Source: Candidatus Nanopelagicales bacterium
Lineage (GTDB): Bacteria; Actinomycetota; Actinomycetes; S36-B12
Assembly: GCA_028688835.1 (NCBI GenBank)
Contig: JAQTXL010000005.1
Coordinates: 1 to 43,495 of the forward strand
Length of the DNA stretch: 43,495 nucleotides
Direction: 5' to 3'
Positions 19,304-28,069 of this stretch are shown piece after piece. The stretch's first letter is position 1. Every line of letters starts with the position of its first letter. Both the position numbers and the translations under genes were made by a program. The notes under the pieces were generated by a model. It saw nothing but the letters and a program-made list of their open reading frames with translations, did no database searches and was not told where the DNA came from.

Positions 19304-20403
19304 GCGGATCCCTTCGACTTGCGCCATGGCATCTGGGTCCAGCCGAGCACGGCGATCAGCAGCAGGCCCGTGAGGATGTTGATGGTGGCCGCAGGCAGGT
19401 CGGAGTCGATCTGCAGGCTGTCACCGGACACGATGAGGATCGACAGCACGGTCGCCGACACGACCACGGCGAGCGGCCGATGACGTACCAGCCAGCTGGC
19501 CAGGAACGCGGTGTAGCCGATCGACGCCATGATCCCCGGGCGCAGCTGGAACTCGGTGCCCGCGTAGTAGAGCATCCCGCCGAGCCCGGCGAAGGCGCCG
19601 CCGAGCAGCATGGACGACATCAGCAGTGACGAGACCGGCATGCCCGCCCTTCGGGCCGCTTCGGGGTTTCCGCCGGCGACGGCGAGCTTGAAGCCCCAGC
19701 GGGTGAAGCGCAGCAGCGCCCACGTCAGGATCGCGGCGACGACGGCGATGATGATGCCGATGTTGACGGTGGAGCCCGGGAACATCGGCAGGTGCGCGTC
19801 GGCCTGCAGCGGCGGGCTCGCCGGCTGGCCGGTGCCGTTGGGGTCCTTCCACGGCTGGAAGATCAGGAACAGCAGCAGGTCCAGCGCGATGAAGTTCAGC
19901 AGGAGCGTGCCCACTGCCTCGTTCACCTGGGCCGTCACGCGCAGGAATGCGGCCAGGCCCGACCACAGCGCACCGGCGATCAGCCCGGCCAGCGCCATGA
20001 GCACGATGAGCACCGGTCCGGCCAGGCGACCATCGGAGACCTGGGCGACGCCGGCGGCAGCGACGGCGCCGATGAGCAGCTGCCCCTCGCCGCCGACATT
20101 CACGAGGCCAGCGCGGGCAGGCACGACCACTGCGAGGGCAGCCAGGATCATCGGGCCGGCCTTGACCAGCGCCTGCTGCATGGCGAACGGCGACTGGATC
20201 GTGTTCACCCATGCGTCGCTGAACACCGTGATCGGGTTCGACCCTCGCGTCATGATGAGGATGCTGAAGAACACGAGAGCAAGGGCGATGGCACCGACCC
20301 AGCGGCCGAGCACGCGCGCGAACTGCTCCATGCGCACGCTCGCCGGCGACGGACCGTCCTCGACGACGGTCACGAGCTCACCCGGCGGCGCGACGGTGCT
20401 CAC
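19300..20403 (-). CDS. ABC transporter permease (nucleoside/BMP type)
   Basis: [36 protein letters not shown]: YufP-like permease. Confidence 0.9.
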   Translation of the reverse strand: MSTVAPPGELVTVVEDGPSPASVRMEQFARVLGRWVGAIALALVFFSILIMTRGSNPITVFSDAWVNTIQSPFAMQQALVKAGPMILAALAVVVPARAGLVNVGGEGQLLIGAVAAAGVAQVSDGRLAGPVLIVLMALAGLIAGALWSGLAAFLRVTAQVNEAVGTLLLNFIALDLLLFLIFQPWKDPNGTGQPASPPLQADAHLPMFPGSTVNIGIIIAVVAAILTWALLRFTRWGFKLAVAGGNPEAARRAGMPVSSLLMSSMLLGGAFAGLGGMLYYAGTEFQLRPGIMASIGYTAFLASWLVRHRPLAVVVSATVLSILIVSGDSLQIDSDLPAATINILTGLLLIAVLGWTQMPWRKSKGSA

Positions 20404-21917
20404 GCTGCACCCCCGAGCATCAGCTGGCCGATGGCGAAGCGATCAGTGTGTGCAGCATCGACGACTCCCATGATCTTCCCCTCATGCATCACGGCGATGC
20501 GGTCTGCGATCGACATGAGCTCATCGAGGTCCTCCGAGACCACGAGCACGCCCGCGCCCTCCGAAGCCCGCTCGATGAGCAGCTCCTGCGTCCGCTGGGT
20601 GTTGATGACGTCGAGCCCGCGCGACGGATACTCCGCGATGATCAGCGCCGCGTCGTCAGCGAAGACGCGCGTCAGGATCACGCGCTGGATGTTGCCGCCG
20701 GAGAGCGTCGACACCTTGCGGTCGATCGCCGCCATGCGCAGGCGCACGCGCTCGTTCGCGTCAGTCGTCCAGCGCCGGATGGCGGGCCAGTCGATGCCTG
20801 CGATGCCGCTCGGGATATCCACACCGCGCAAGGCCATGTGCTCGAGCACCGACATGTCACCCACCACGCTGTCCGCGACAGGATCCTCGGGAACGCCCAC
20901 GGCCCCTGCTGCCCGCGCCTGCGCGGGACTCGCGCCGATCTCCTTGCCTGCGATGCGCACGGTCCCGGCCGTCGCAGTCCGCAGGCCCAGGATCACCTCG
21001 CACAGCTCACGCTGGCCGCTCCCGGCGACTCCGGCGATGCCCAGCACCTCGCCTGCCCGCAGGCTCAGGCTCGCCTCGTGCACGGCCATCGCCCCGTGAT
21101 CGCCGTCAGCGCTCACGCCCGTCACCTCGAGCACGGTCGCGCCGTCCATCGCGAGGCCGGCCGATCGGCGCACTGGCGACACGTTGGAGCCGACCATGGC
21201 CACCACGAGGGCGGCGTCGTCGTACTGCCGAGGATCCTCGCCATCGAGGATCACCTTGCCGCCGCGCAGCACGGTCACGCGATCGGCGATGGCGCGGACC
21301 TCGGGGAGCTTGTGGGTCACGATGACCACGCCGTAGCCCTCGTCGCGTAGCGTGCGCAGCACCGCGAACAGGCCCTCGACCTCCTGTGGCGCGAGCACGC
21401 TCGTGGGCTCATCGAGAATGACGAGGCGGGCTCCGGTGAGCAGCACCTTGAGGATCTCCACGCGCTGCCGCTCGCCGATCGACAGGTGGCGCACGAGGGC
21501 TCCCGGGTGCACCGACAGGCCGAACTGCAGGCTCGCGGCCGAGATCTGGTCGCGCACGGCCTTCATGTTGAGGCGCTTGGTGCGCATCGCCAGCGCGATG
21601 TTCTCGGCGACGGTCAGTGCGGGCACGAGACGGAGGTCTTGGAACACCATGCCGATGCCGAGTGCGCGGGCTGTGAGCGGCGTCGCGATCACGACCTCGC
21701 GGTCCTCGAACATCATCTGGCCCTCGTCAGGGTGGTAGAGCCCGAAGATCATCTTGAGCAGCGTGGACTTGCCTGCTCCGTTCTCTCCGATCAGCGCGTG
21801 GATCTCGCCTGTCGTCACCGAGAAGTTCACCGCGTCGTTCGCGACGAGGTCACCGAATCTCTTGGTGCACCCGATCACGTCGAGGAGCGGCTGTCCGTGC
21901 ATCGCTTGTGCTGTCAC
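20400..21917 (-). CDS. ABC transporter ATP-binding protein with two nucleotide-binding domains (BMP type)
   Basis: Walker [15 protein letters not shown], signature [15 protein letters not shown], Walker B LVILDEPT; second NBD with [12 protein letters not shown] and LSGGNIQRV. Confidence 0.95.
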   Translation of the reverse strand: MTAQAMHGQPLLDVIGCTKRFGDLVANDAVNFSVTTGEIHALIGENGAGKSTLLKMIFGLYHPDEGQMMFEDREVVIATPLTARALGIGMVFQDLRLVPALTVAENIALAMRTKRLNMKAVRDQISAASLQFGLSVHPGALVRHLSIGERQRVEILKVLLTGARLVILDEPTSVLAPQEVEGLFAVLRTLRDEGYGVVIVTHKLPEVRAIADRVTVLRGGKVILDGEDPRQYDDAALVVAMVGSNVSPVRRSAGLAMDGATVLEVTGVSADGDHGAMAVHEASLSLRAGEVLGIAGVAGSGQRELCEVILGLRTATAGTVRIAGKEIGASPAQARAAGAVGVPEDPVADSVVGDMSVLEHMALRGVDIPSGIAGIDWPAIRRWTTDANERVRLRMAAIDRKVSTLSGGNIQRVILTRVFADDAALIIAEYPSRGLDVINTQRTQELLIERASEGAGVLVVSEDLDELMSIADRIAVMHEGKIMGVVDAAHTDRFAIGQLMLGGAA

Positions 21918-21970
21918 GTCGGCGGACGCTAGTGACGCAAGGTTTCCTGCTCATTCCCCATCATTACCAA

Positions 21971-22069
21971 TGCATTTCCGCATGTGCGGTGTTTCGATCG
22001 AATTGCCGGGTCGCGCACTCTGCCGGGAAATGCACACTTAACAAATCTCAGCACTGCGCGAAACACCGC
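21971..22069. promoter_or_regulatory. Divergent promoter region with interleaved inverted repeats
   Basis: TGCATTTCC (21971-21979)/GGAAATGCA (22026-22034) and GCGGTGTTTCG (21986-21996)/CGAAACACCGC (22059-22069), between the ATPase and BMP genes. Confidence 0.55.
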
Positions 22070-22153
22070 GCTCCTACATTCGCCGTCGAGTGCCTCGCAC
22101 TCAGTTCATCACCAGCAGACATGCGTGGTGTCTCACCATTGGAAAGGTTCCAG

Positions 22154-23338
22154 ATGCGCAGAATCCCCATTGTCGGCGCTGCCATTGCGGCAGCACTGAT
22201 CTTCGCCGGCTGCAGCAGCACCACGGACACGACGACTGAATCGACAGCACCGACCGAGGCGGCATCCACTGCAGCAGCAGGTTCTGGACCCGGCACAGGT
22301 GGATCGGCCATCGGCTTCATCTTCGTCGGCCCCAAGACCGACTACGGCTACAACCAGGCCGCCTACGAGGGCAGCCAGGCAGTCGCAGCGGCCTTCCCGG
22401 ACATGACCGTGCTCACGCAGGAGAACGTCCCCGAGGACGACAACGCCTACCGTGTCATGGAGGGCATGATCAGCCGCGGGGCCAAGATCCTGTTCGCCAC
22501 GAGCTACGGCCACCTGCAGGCTGCACAGAAGATCGCTGCCGCTCACCCCGATGTCGCAGTCGTGCAGCAGGGCAACTACATCTCGGACCCGAAGGCCATC
22601 ACGCCCAACATCGGCACCTACTTCGGCACCGTCTACGAGCCCGTCTACCTGGCTGGCATCGCAGCCGGCAAGGCGACGAAGTCGAACAAGCTCGGCTACA
22701 TCTACGCCTTCCCGATCCCGCAGACGGTGAACAACATCAACGCCTTCGAGCTCGGCGCGCAGTCGGTGAACCCGAAGGCCACGACCTCGACCATCAGCAC
22801 GTCGAGCTGGTGCGATCCGCAGAAGCAGAAGGCTGCGGTCGACAGCCTGCTCAAGCAGGGCGTGGATGTCATCACCCAGCACCAGGACTGCACGGACACG
22901 ATCATCAAGGCCACTGAGGCCGCCGGGGCCATGACCGTCGGCTACCACGCAGATGCATCGTCCCTGGCGCCGAAGGGCTGGCTCACCGGTTCGCAGTGGA
23001 ACTGGGCACCGCTCTATGAGGACATCGTGACCACGGCGCTCGCTGGCAAGTTCACCGGCAGCGAGTACAACGCGAACTTCCGCGTCGGCCTCCAGGACGG
23101 CAGCAACCCGTTCGAGCAGTCGCCGTACGGACCCACGGTCACCGACGACACGAAGACGACGATCTCCGCGGCACTCGACAACCTGTCGAGTCCTGGCGCG
23201 TCGGTCTTCACCGGCCCGATCAAGGACCAGTCGGGCAAGATCGTCGTTCCCGCAGGCACGTCGCTGCAGTACGGCGATCCGTCGATCGAGGGCATGAACT
23301 GGTTCGTCGAGGGCGTCAAGGGGAAGCTCGCACAGTGA
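22154..23338 (+). CDS. BMP family ABC transporter substrate-binding lipoprotein
   Basis: Lipobox MRRIPIVGAAIAAALIFAGCSS; IGFIFVGPKTDYGYNQAAYEG and NIGTYFGTVYEPVYLAGIAAGKATKSNKLGYI; GGAAAGG upstream of ATG 22154. Confidence 0.92.
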   Translation: MRRIPIVGAAIAAALIFAGCSSTTDTTTESTAPTEAASTAAAGSGPGTGGSAIGFIFVGPKTDYGYNQAAYEGSQAVAAAFPDMTVLTQENVPEDDNAYRVMEGMISRGAKILFATSYGHLQAAQKIAAAHPDVAVVQQGNYISDPKAITPNIGTYFGTVYEPVYLAGIAAGKATKSNKLGYIYAFPIPQTVNNINAFELGAQSVNPKATTSTISTSSWCDPQKQKAAVDSLLKQGVDVITQHQDCTDTIIKATEAAGAMTVGYHADASSLAPKGWLTGSQWNWAPLYEDIVTTALAGKFTGSEYNANFRVGLQDGSNPFEQSPYGPTVTDDTKTTISAALDNLSSPGASVFTGPIKDQSGKIVVPAGTSLQYGDPSIEGMNWFVEGVKGKLAQ

Positions 23339-23985
23339 CCCACGATCCCAGGCCAGCGCCCGCGACAGGGACGACTGCCGCACGACCAGTCCAGCTGGTC
23401 GACGGCACGACCCCCTATCCCTGGCCATTCGATGAGCAGCTCGACGCCGCAAGGCTCGCACTGGTCATCGTGATGCCGAGCGGGCCTGCGCCTGGGATCA
23501 CCCTCGACGACGGTGCTGCGGCACTGGCCGCCATCACTGAACTCGCGCTCGCGGTGGAGGCGTACAGCGCCCTGGTGCTGCACGTCTCCACCGCAGGACC
23601 ACTGGTGCGACGGGGGCCCGTCACAGGCACCAGCGGAACAGCTGTGGGCGGCGATTCCTGGTCGCCGCCCACAGCGCTCCCCTACTCCGCGCAGCACCTG
23701 TCGTCGGCGGGCATCGATGGCTTCTTCGGCAGCCAGCTCGACGTGACCCTGCAGCGCGCCAGGATCACCCACCTGCTGCTGGCCGGGCTCCCGGTCGAGA
23801 CCGCCGTGCACTCGACCATGCGCGATGCGAACGACCAGGGGTACGAGTGCCTGCTGGTGCGCGACGCGACCGCGGCCCTGGATTCCGCACTCCTGGACAA
23901 CACCATCTCGATGATCGAGATGTCGGGCGGGATCTTCGGCGCCGTCGGCACCCGCGCCGCCGTCATCGCCGCCCTCACCCGCTGA
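23335..23985 (+). CDS. Isochorismatase-fold protein lacking the catalytic triad (predicted pseudoenzyme)
   Basis: Aligns with the next ORF (PYPWPFDEQLDAARLALV; LDVTLQRARITHLLLAGLPVETAVHSTMRDANDQGYECLL), but catalytic Asp, Lys and Cys positions read Met, Ile and Ala. GTGA overlap with the BMP gene. Confidence 0.8.
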   Translation: MTHDPRPAPATGTTAARPVQLVDGTTPYPWPFDEQLDAARLALVIVMPSGPAPGITLDDGAAALAAITELALAVEAYSALVLHVSTAGPLVRRGPVTGTSGTAVGGDSWSPPTALPYSAQHLSSAGIDGFFGSQLDVTLQRARITHLLLAGLPVETAVHSTMRDANDQGYECLLVRDATAALDSALLDNTISMIEMSGGIFGAVGTRAAVIAALTR

Positions 23986-24009
23986 CCACGCCACACCACT
24001 GGAGGATCC

Positions 24010-24717
24010 ATGCCCCTGTTCGCTCAGGTCGACGCAGAGCCGTACACCTGGCCCTATGACGGAGCCATCGATGCCAGCACCACGGCGCTGGTCTGCATCG
24101 ACTGGCAGGTCGACTTCTGCGGGCCCGGCGGATACGTCGACGCCATGGGCTACGACCTGAACCTCACCCGCGCCGGCCTGGAGCCGACGGCAGCAGTCCT
24201 GGCGGCAGCGAGGGCCGCAGGGCTGACCGTGGTGCACACGCGCGAGGGCCATCGTCCCGATCTCTCCGACTGCCCCCCGAACAAGCTCTGGCGCTCGGCT
24301 CGCATCGGGGCAGCGATCGGCGACACCGGCCCCTGCGGCCGCATCCTGGTCCGCGGCGAGCCCGGATGGGAGATCGTCCCTGAGGTGGCACCCATCGAGG
24401 GTGAGCTCATCATCGACAAGCCCGGCAAGGGCGCCTTCTACGCGACGGATCTCGACCTCCTGCTGCGCACCCGCGGCATCACGCACCTGATCTTCACCGG
24501 CATCACCACGGACGTGTGCGTGCACACCACGATGCGTGAGGCCAATGACCGCGGCTACGAGTGCCTCCTGCTCACCGACTGCACGGGGGCCACCGACACG
24601 GGCAACTACGCAGCAGCGCTGAAGATGGTGACGATGCAGGGCGGCGTCTTCGGCGCCATCGCTCCCTCGTCAGCGCTGCTTGCCGCCCTCAGCACGCCGG
24701 CAAGCGTCGATGCATGA
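24010..24717 (+). CDS. Isochorismatase-family cysteine hydrolase, biuret amidohydrolase/RutB-like
   Basis: Catalytic motifs intact: [19 protein letters not shown] (Asp), [14 protein letters not shown] (Lys), [27 protein letters not shown] (Cys). Adjacent to allophanate hydrolase. Confidence 0.85.
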   Translation: MPLFAQVDAEPYTWPYDGAIDASTTALVCIDWQVDFCGPGGYVDAMGYDLNLTRAGLEPTAAVLAAARAAGLTVVHTREGHRPDLSDCPPNKLWRSARIGAAIGDTGPCGRILVRGEPGWEIVPEVAPIEGELIIDKPGKGAFYATDLDLLLRTRGITHLIFTGITTDVCVHTTMREANDRGYECLLLTDCTGATDTGNYAAALKMVTMQGGVFGAIAPSSALLAALSTPASVDA

Positions 24718-26402
24718 GCGTTGACGCACGGTCGGCTCAGCTGGCGGCGAAGCAGGCGCACGAGCTCAGCCAGCACGCCTTCATCAGCATCCTGGAGCCC
24801 GCGCGCATCGCTGAGCTTGCGGCCTCTGCCGGTGACGGCCCCCTCGCCGGAATGCCGTTCGCAGTCAAGGACAACATCGACGTCGCGGGCGTGCCCACGA
24901 CCGCGGCCTGCCCGGCGCTGGACGCTCCAGCGCCTGAGCACGCCCATGTGGTCGCCCGGCTGATCGCAGCCGGGGCGATCCCCGTCGCCAAGACGAACAT
25001 GGACCAGTTCGCCACGGGGCTGGTCGGCACCCGCTCGCCGTACGGTGCCTGCCACAGCGTCTACTCCCCCGATCACGTCAGCGGTGGCAGCAGCAGCGGC
25101 AGCGCGGTCGCCGTGGCCTCCGGTGTCGTCCCCCTGGCCCTCGGCACGGACACCGCAGGCAGTGGGCGTGTCCCGGCCGCGTTCAACGGCCTCGTCGGGA
25201 TGAAGCCGTCGCGCGGGCTGGTCTCCAACACAGGGTTGCTGCCGGCCTGCCCGTCACTCGACTGCATCACGACCTTCACCACGACGGTCACCCAGGCAGC
25301 GGCCGTCTTCGACGTCGTCGTCGGCTACGACGCAGCCGACCCGTACTCGCGCCCGATGCCGCCTGCGCTGCCAGCAGGAGTCGCTCGACACATGCGCGTC
25401 ATCGCCGTTCCCGCAGGGCCCCTTGCACTCGACCCGGAGCACGAGCAGGCGTGGCAGCAGGCGCTCGCGCACGCTGCGACGGTTGCACTGCTCGTGCCGG
25501 TCGACATCGAGCCCTTCCTGGCAGCAGCCCGGCTGCTCTACGAGGCCCCGTTCGTGTCCGAGCGCACCGCGGCCTTCGGAGCCCTGCTCGAGCCCGATGG
25601 CCCGCACCTGGACCCGACCGTGCGCTCGATCGTGCTGCGTGGAGCCGAGTTCACGGCGGCGCAGTCCTTCGCAGCTGCGCATGAGCTCGCCCGGCTGCGA
25701 CGGCTGACTGAGGCTGCGTTCGTCAGCGCCGACGCACTGCTGCTGCCGGTGACCCCGTGGCACCCGACACTCGCGCAGGTCGCCGCTGATCCCATCGGTG
25801 CGAACTCGTGCAACGGGGTCTTCACGAACATGACCAACCTGCTCGACCTGTGCGCCATCGCCCTGCCAGCTGGTGAGCGAGCCGACGGCCTGCCCTTCGG
25901 GATCCAGCTGCTGGCACCGGCCTTCGGCGATGTGCCCCTGCTCGAGCTCGCCGCGACCTGGACAGGCGAGCGCGTGATGGACGCGTGGGCTCCCGAGCCG
26001 CATCGCACCCTCGTGGCTGTCGCCGGAGCGCACCTCAGCGGACAGCCGGCGAACCCGCAGCTCATCGGTCTCGGCGGACACCTGCACGCACGTGCCCGCA
26101 CGGCAGCGGGCTATCGGATGTACACCGTGCCGGGCCCGTTCCCGCGCCCAGGCCTCATCGGCACCGGTGACGGACCGAGCACGGGCATCGAGATCGAGGT
26201 GTGGAGCCTGCCCACGGTGACCATCGATCAGCTCGTGGCGACCATCGCGCCACCGCTCCTGCTCGGCCCGCTCGAACTCGACGACGGGACCACCGTGCTG
26301 GGATTCATCGCCGAGCCGGGTGCGGCCGATCCAGCCAGGGACATCACGGACTTCGGGGGATGGCGAGCGTTCGTGACCGCGCGTGAGCGCCTCCAGCGTT
26401 GA
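24714..26402 (+). CDS. atzF: Allophanate hydrolase (AtzF type, amidase domain plus C-terminal domain)
   Basis: Amidase Lys-Ser-Ser: [59 protein letters not shown]-terminal [33 protein letters not shown]...IEVWSLP matches the allophanate hydrolase C-domain. Confidence 0.9.
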   Translation: MSVDARSAQLAAKQAHELSQHAFISILEPARIAELAASAGDGPLAGMPFAVKDNIDVAGVPTTAACPALDAPAPEHAHVVARLIAAGAIPVAKTNMDQFATGLVGTRSPYGACHSVYSPDHVSGGSSSGSAVAVASGVVPLALGTDTAGSGRVPAAFNGLVGMKPSRGLVSNTGLLPACPSLDCITTFTTTVTQAAAVFDVVVGYDAADPYSRPMPPALPAGVARHMRVIAVPAGPLALDPEHEQAWQQALAHAATVALLVPVDIEPFLAAARLLYEAPFVSERTAAFGALLEPDGPHLDPTVRSIVLRGAEFTAAQSFAAAHELARLRRLTEAAFVSADALLLPVTPWHPTLAQVAADPIGANSCNGVFTNMTNLLDLCAIALPAGERADGLPFGIQLLAPAFGDVPLLELAATWTGERVMDAWAPEPHRTLVAVAGAHLSGQPANPQLIGLGGHLHARARTAAGYRMYTVPGPFPRPGLIGTGDGPSTGIEIEVWSLPTVTIDQLVATIAPPLLLGPLELDDGTTVLGFIAEPGAADPARDITDFGGWRAFVTARERLQR

Positions 26403-26435
26403 CAGCCGTGCGCGAGCGCCGACAGGATCCGGGCC

Positions 26436-26837
26436 ATGGCCATCACCGCAGTCCAGCTGTTCTCCGTGCCCGTGAGCGACCAGTCGCGATCGCGCGACTG
26501 GTACGTCGACGTCCTTGGCTTCGAGCTCGTCTCCGACACCCCCATGGGTCCCGACGCCCGATGGGTGCAGGTGCGCCCGCGCGGGGCCTACACCTCCATC
26601 ACGCTGGTGACGTGGTTCGAGACGATGCGGCCCGGCGATGTCTCGGGCATCGTGATCGAGACCGACGACCTCGATGGTGATGTCGCGCTGCTGCGCAGCC
26701 GCGGCATCGACTTCCCTGATGGCATCATCCAGGAGCCCTGGGGCCGGTTCGTCTCGCTGGCGGATCCGGACGGCAACGGCCTGCTGCTGCAGGCCACGGA
26801 CATCGCGTTCATGACCGGTGGCGCGTCCGAGGCCTAG
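26436..26837 (+). CDS. VOC/glyoxalase family protein
   Basis: VQLFSVPVSDQSRSRDWYVDVLGFELVSDTPMG...RFVSLADPDGNGLLLQ. Confidence 0.88.
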   Translation: MAITAVQLFSVPVSDQSRSRDWYVDVLGFELVSDTPMGPDARWVQVRPRGAYTSITLVTWFETMRPGDVSGIVIETDDLDGDVALLRSRGIDFPDGIIQEPWGRFVSLADPDGNGLLLQATDIAFMTGGASEA

Positions 26838-27406
26838 CCCGCCCCCTGCCCGTGCACGCGGTAGTGCGTGGCCACGACCCCGCTGTCGAACAGCCGCACC
26901 TCGGCGCGCTCGAGATCGAGGCGCAGGCCAGGCGGCAGTGCGCTCGTGCCGCCACCGACGACCACCGGGAACGTGATGAGGTGGAGGTCGTCTATCAAGC
27001 CGGCCCTGAACGCCACGGCCGCAAGCGCGGCCCCACCGATGCTGAGGTCGGCGGTGGCATCGGCCTTCAGCTGCGCCACCTGCTGCGGCTCGAATGCGCG
27101 ATGCAGGGTCGTGCGCGCAGTCGTGACGCTCGTCAATGTCGTGGAGTACACGTGCTTGTCACACAAGGTCCACTGCCGCGCGAACTCGAGGGTCACTGGG
27201 TCCTGGTCGAGGTCGGCGTCCTGGCCCTCCCAGAACTCCATGACCTCGAACATGCGGCGGCCGAAGAGGTGGGTGCCGACCGTGCTCTCGAGCTCGTTCG
27301 CGAACGCGTGCACCGCGGCATCGGGCATCGCGAAGTCGAAACTGCCATCCGCGTCGGCAATGAATCCGTCGAGCGAGCACATCGCGGAGTACACCAGCCG
27401 GGCCAT
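26834..27406 (-). CDS. Dihydrofolate reductase/RibD C-terminal family protein
   Basis: MARLVYSAMCSLDGFIADADGSFDF...DLSIGGAALAAVAFRAGLIDDLHLITFPVVVGGGTSALP. Confidence 0.88.
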   Translation of the reverse strand: MARLVYSAMCSLDGFIADADGSFDFAMPDAAVHAFANELESTVGTHLFGRRMFEVMEFWEGQDADLDQDPVTLEFARQWTLCDKHVYSTTLTSVTTARTTLHRAFEPQQVAQLKADATADLSIGGAALAAVAFRAGLIDDLHLITFPVVVGGGTSALPPGLRLDLERAEVRLFDSGVVATHYRVHGQGAG

Positions 27407-27442
27407 GCACAGACTGTGCCACAGCCCAGCGGCGGTCGACCG

Positions 27443-28060
27443 CTAGTCAGGGGGCCAGATGCCCGACGACCCGCGCCGGTGACTGTCGAGGAGATGGGTG
27501 TCGATGACCCCGATCGACTCCATCATCGCGTACATGGTCGTCGGCCCGACAAAGGTGAAGCCGCGCCTCTTCAGCTCCTTGGACAGAGCGACCGACTCCG
27601 GGGACTGCGTGGGGATCTCGTCGATCGTGCGCGGCGCAGGCGTGGCGTCGGGCTTGAACGACCAGACGAGTGCGGCCAGGCCGCCGTCCGCGCGCAGCGC
27701 GATCGTCGCACGCGCGTTGGTGATCGCCGACGCGATCTTGGCGCGGTTGCGGATGATGGCGGCATCGGCCAGCAGGCGCTCACGATCGCGCTCGTCGTAC
27801 TCGGCGACGATGTCGGGCACGAACTGATGGAAGGCGGCACGGAAGCCGGCCCGCTTGCGCAGGATCGTGTCCCAGGAGAGCCCGGCCTGGAAGCCCTCGA
27901 GCACCACGCGCTCGTAGAGCCCGTGCTCATCGGTGACCGGCATGCCCCACTCGTGGTCGTAGTACTCACGGCGCAGCGGGTCATGCGCAGCCCACACCGG
28001 TCGTCGCAGGCCGTCCTCGCCCAGGACTGTGCCCAGGCCCTCGTCAGCGTTGGCCGGCAT
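27443..28060 (-). CDS. tag: DNA-3-methyladenine glycosylase I
   Basis: YYDHEWGMPVTDEHGLYERVVLEGFQAGLSWDTILRKRAGFRAAF and FVGPTTMYAMMESIGVIDTHL. Confidence 0.92.
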   Translation of the reverse strand: MPANADEGLGTVLGEDGLRRPVWAAHDPLRREYYDHEWGMPVTDEHGLYERVVLEGFQAGLSWDTILRKRAGFRAAFHQFVPDIVAEYDERDRERLLADAAIIRNRAKIASAITNARATIALRADGGLAALVWSFKPDATPAPRTIDEIPTQSPESVALSKELKRRGFTFVGPTTMYAMMESIGVIDTHLLDSHRRGSSGIWPPD

Positions 28061-28069
28061 CTGCGTCGC

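Noticed and set aside
21918-22069. GlnR box in the island's divergent promoter
   Set aside because: GTGAC/GTTTC and GAAAC motifs exist, but spacing (n5) and orientation do not match gTnAC-n6-GaAAc.
22133-23461. 442-aa minus-strand ORF opposite the BMP lipoprotein
   Set aside because: Shadow of a well-supported plus-strand gene with lipobox and family motifs.
23335-23985. Treating the first isochorismatase copy as a decaying pseudogene
   Set aside because: The frame is intact, flanking fold motifs are conserved and it is translationally coupled; a pseudoenzyme fits better.
13749-26402. Mobile element or integrated island with att sites
   Set aside because: No integrase, transposase, tRNA target or terminal repeats were visible in the window.
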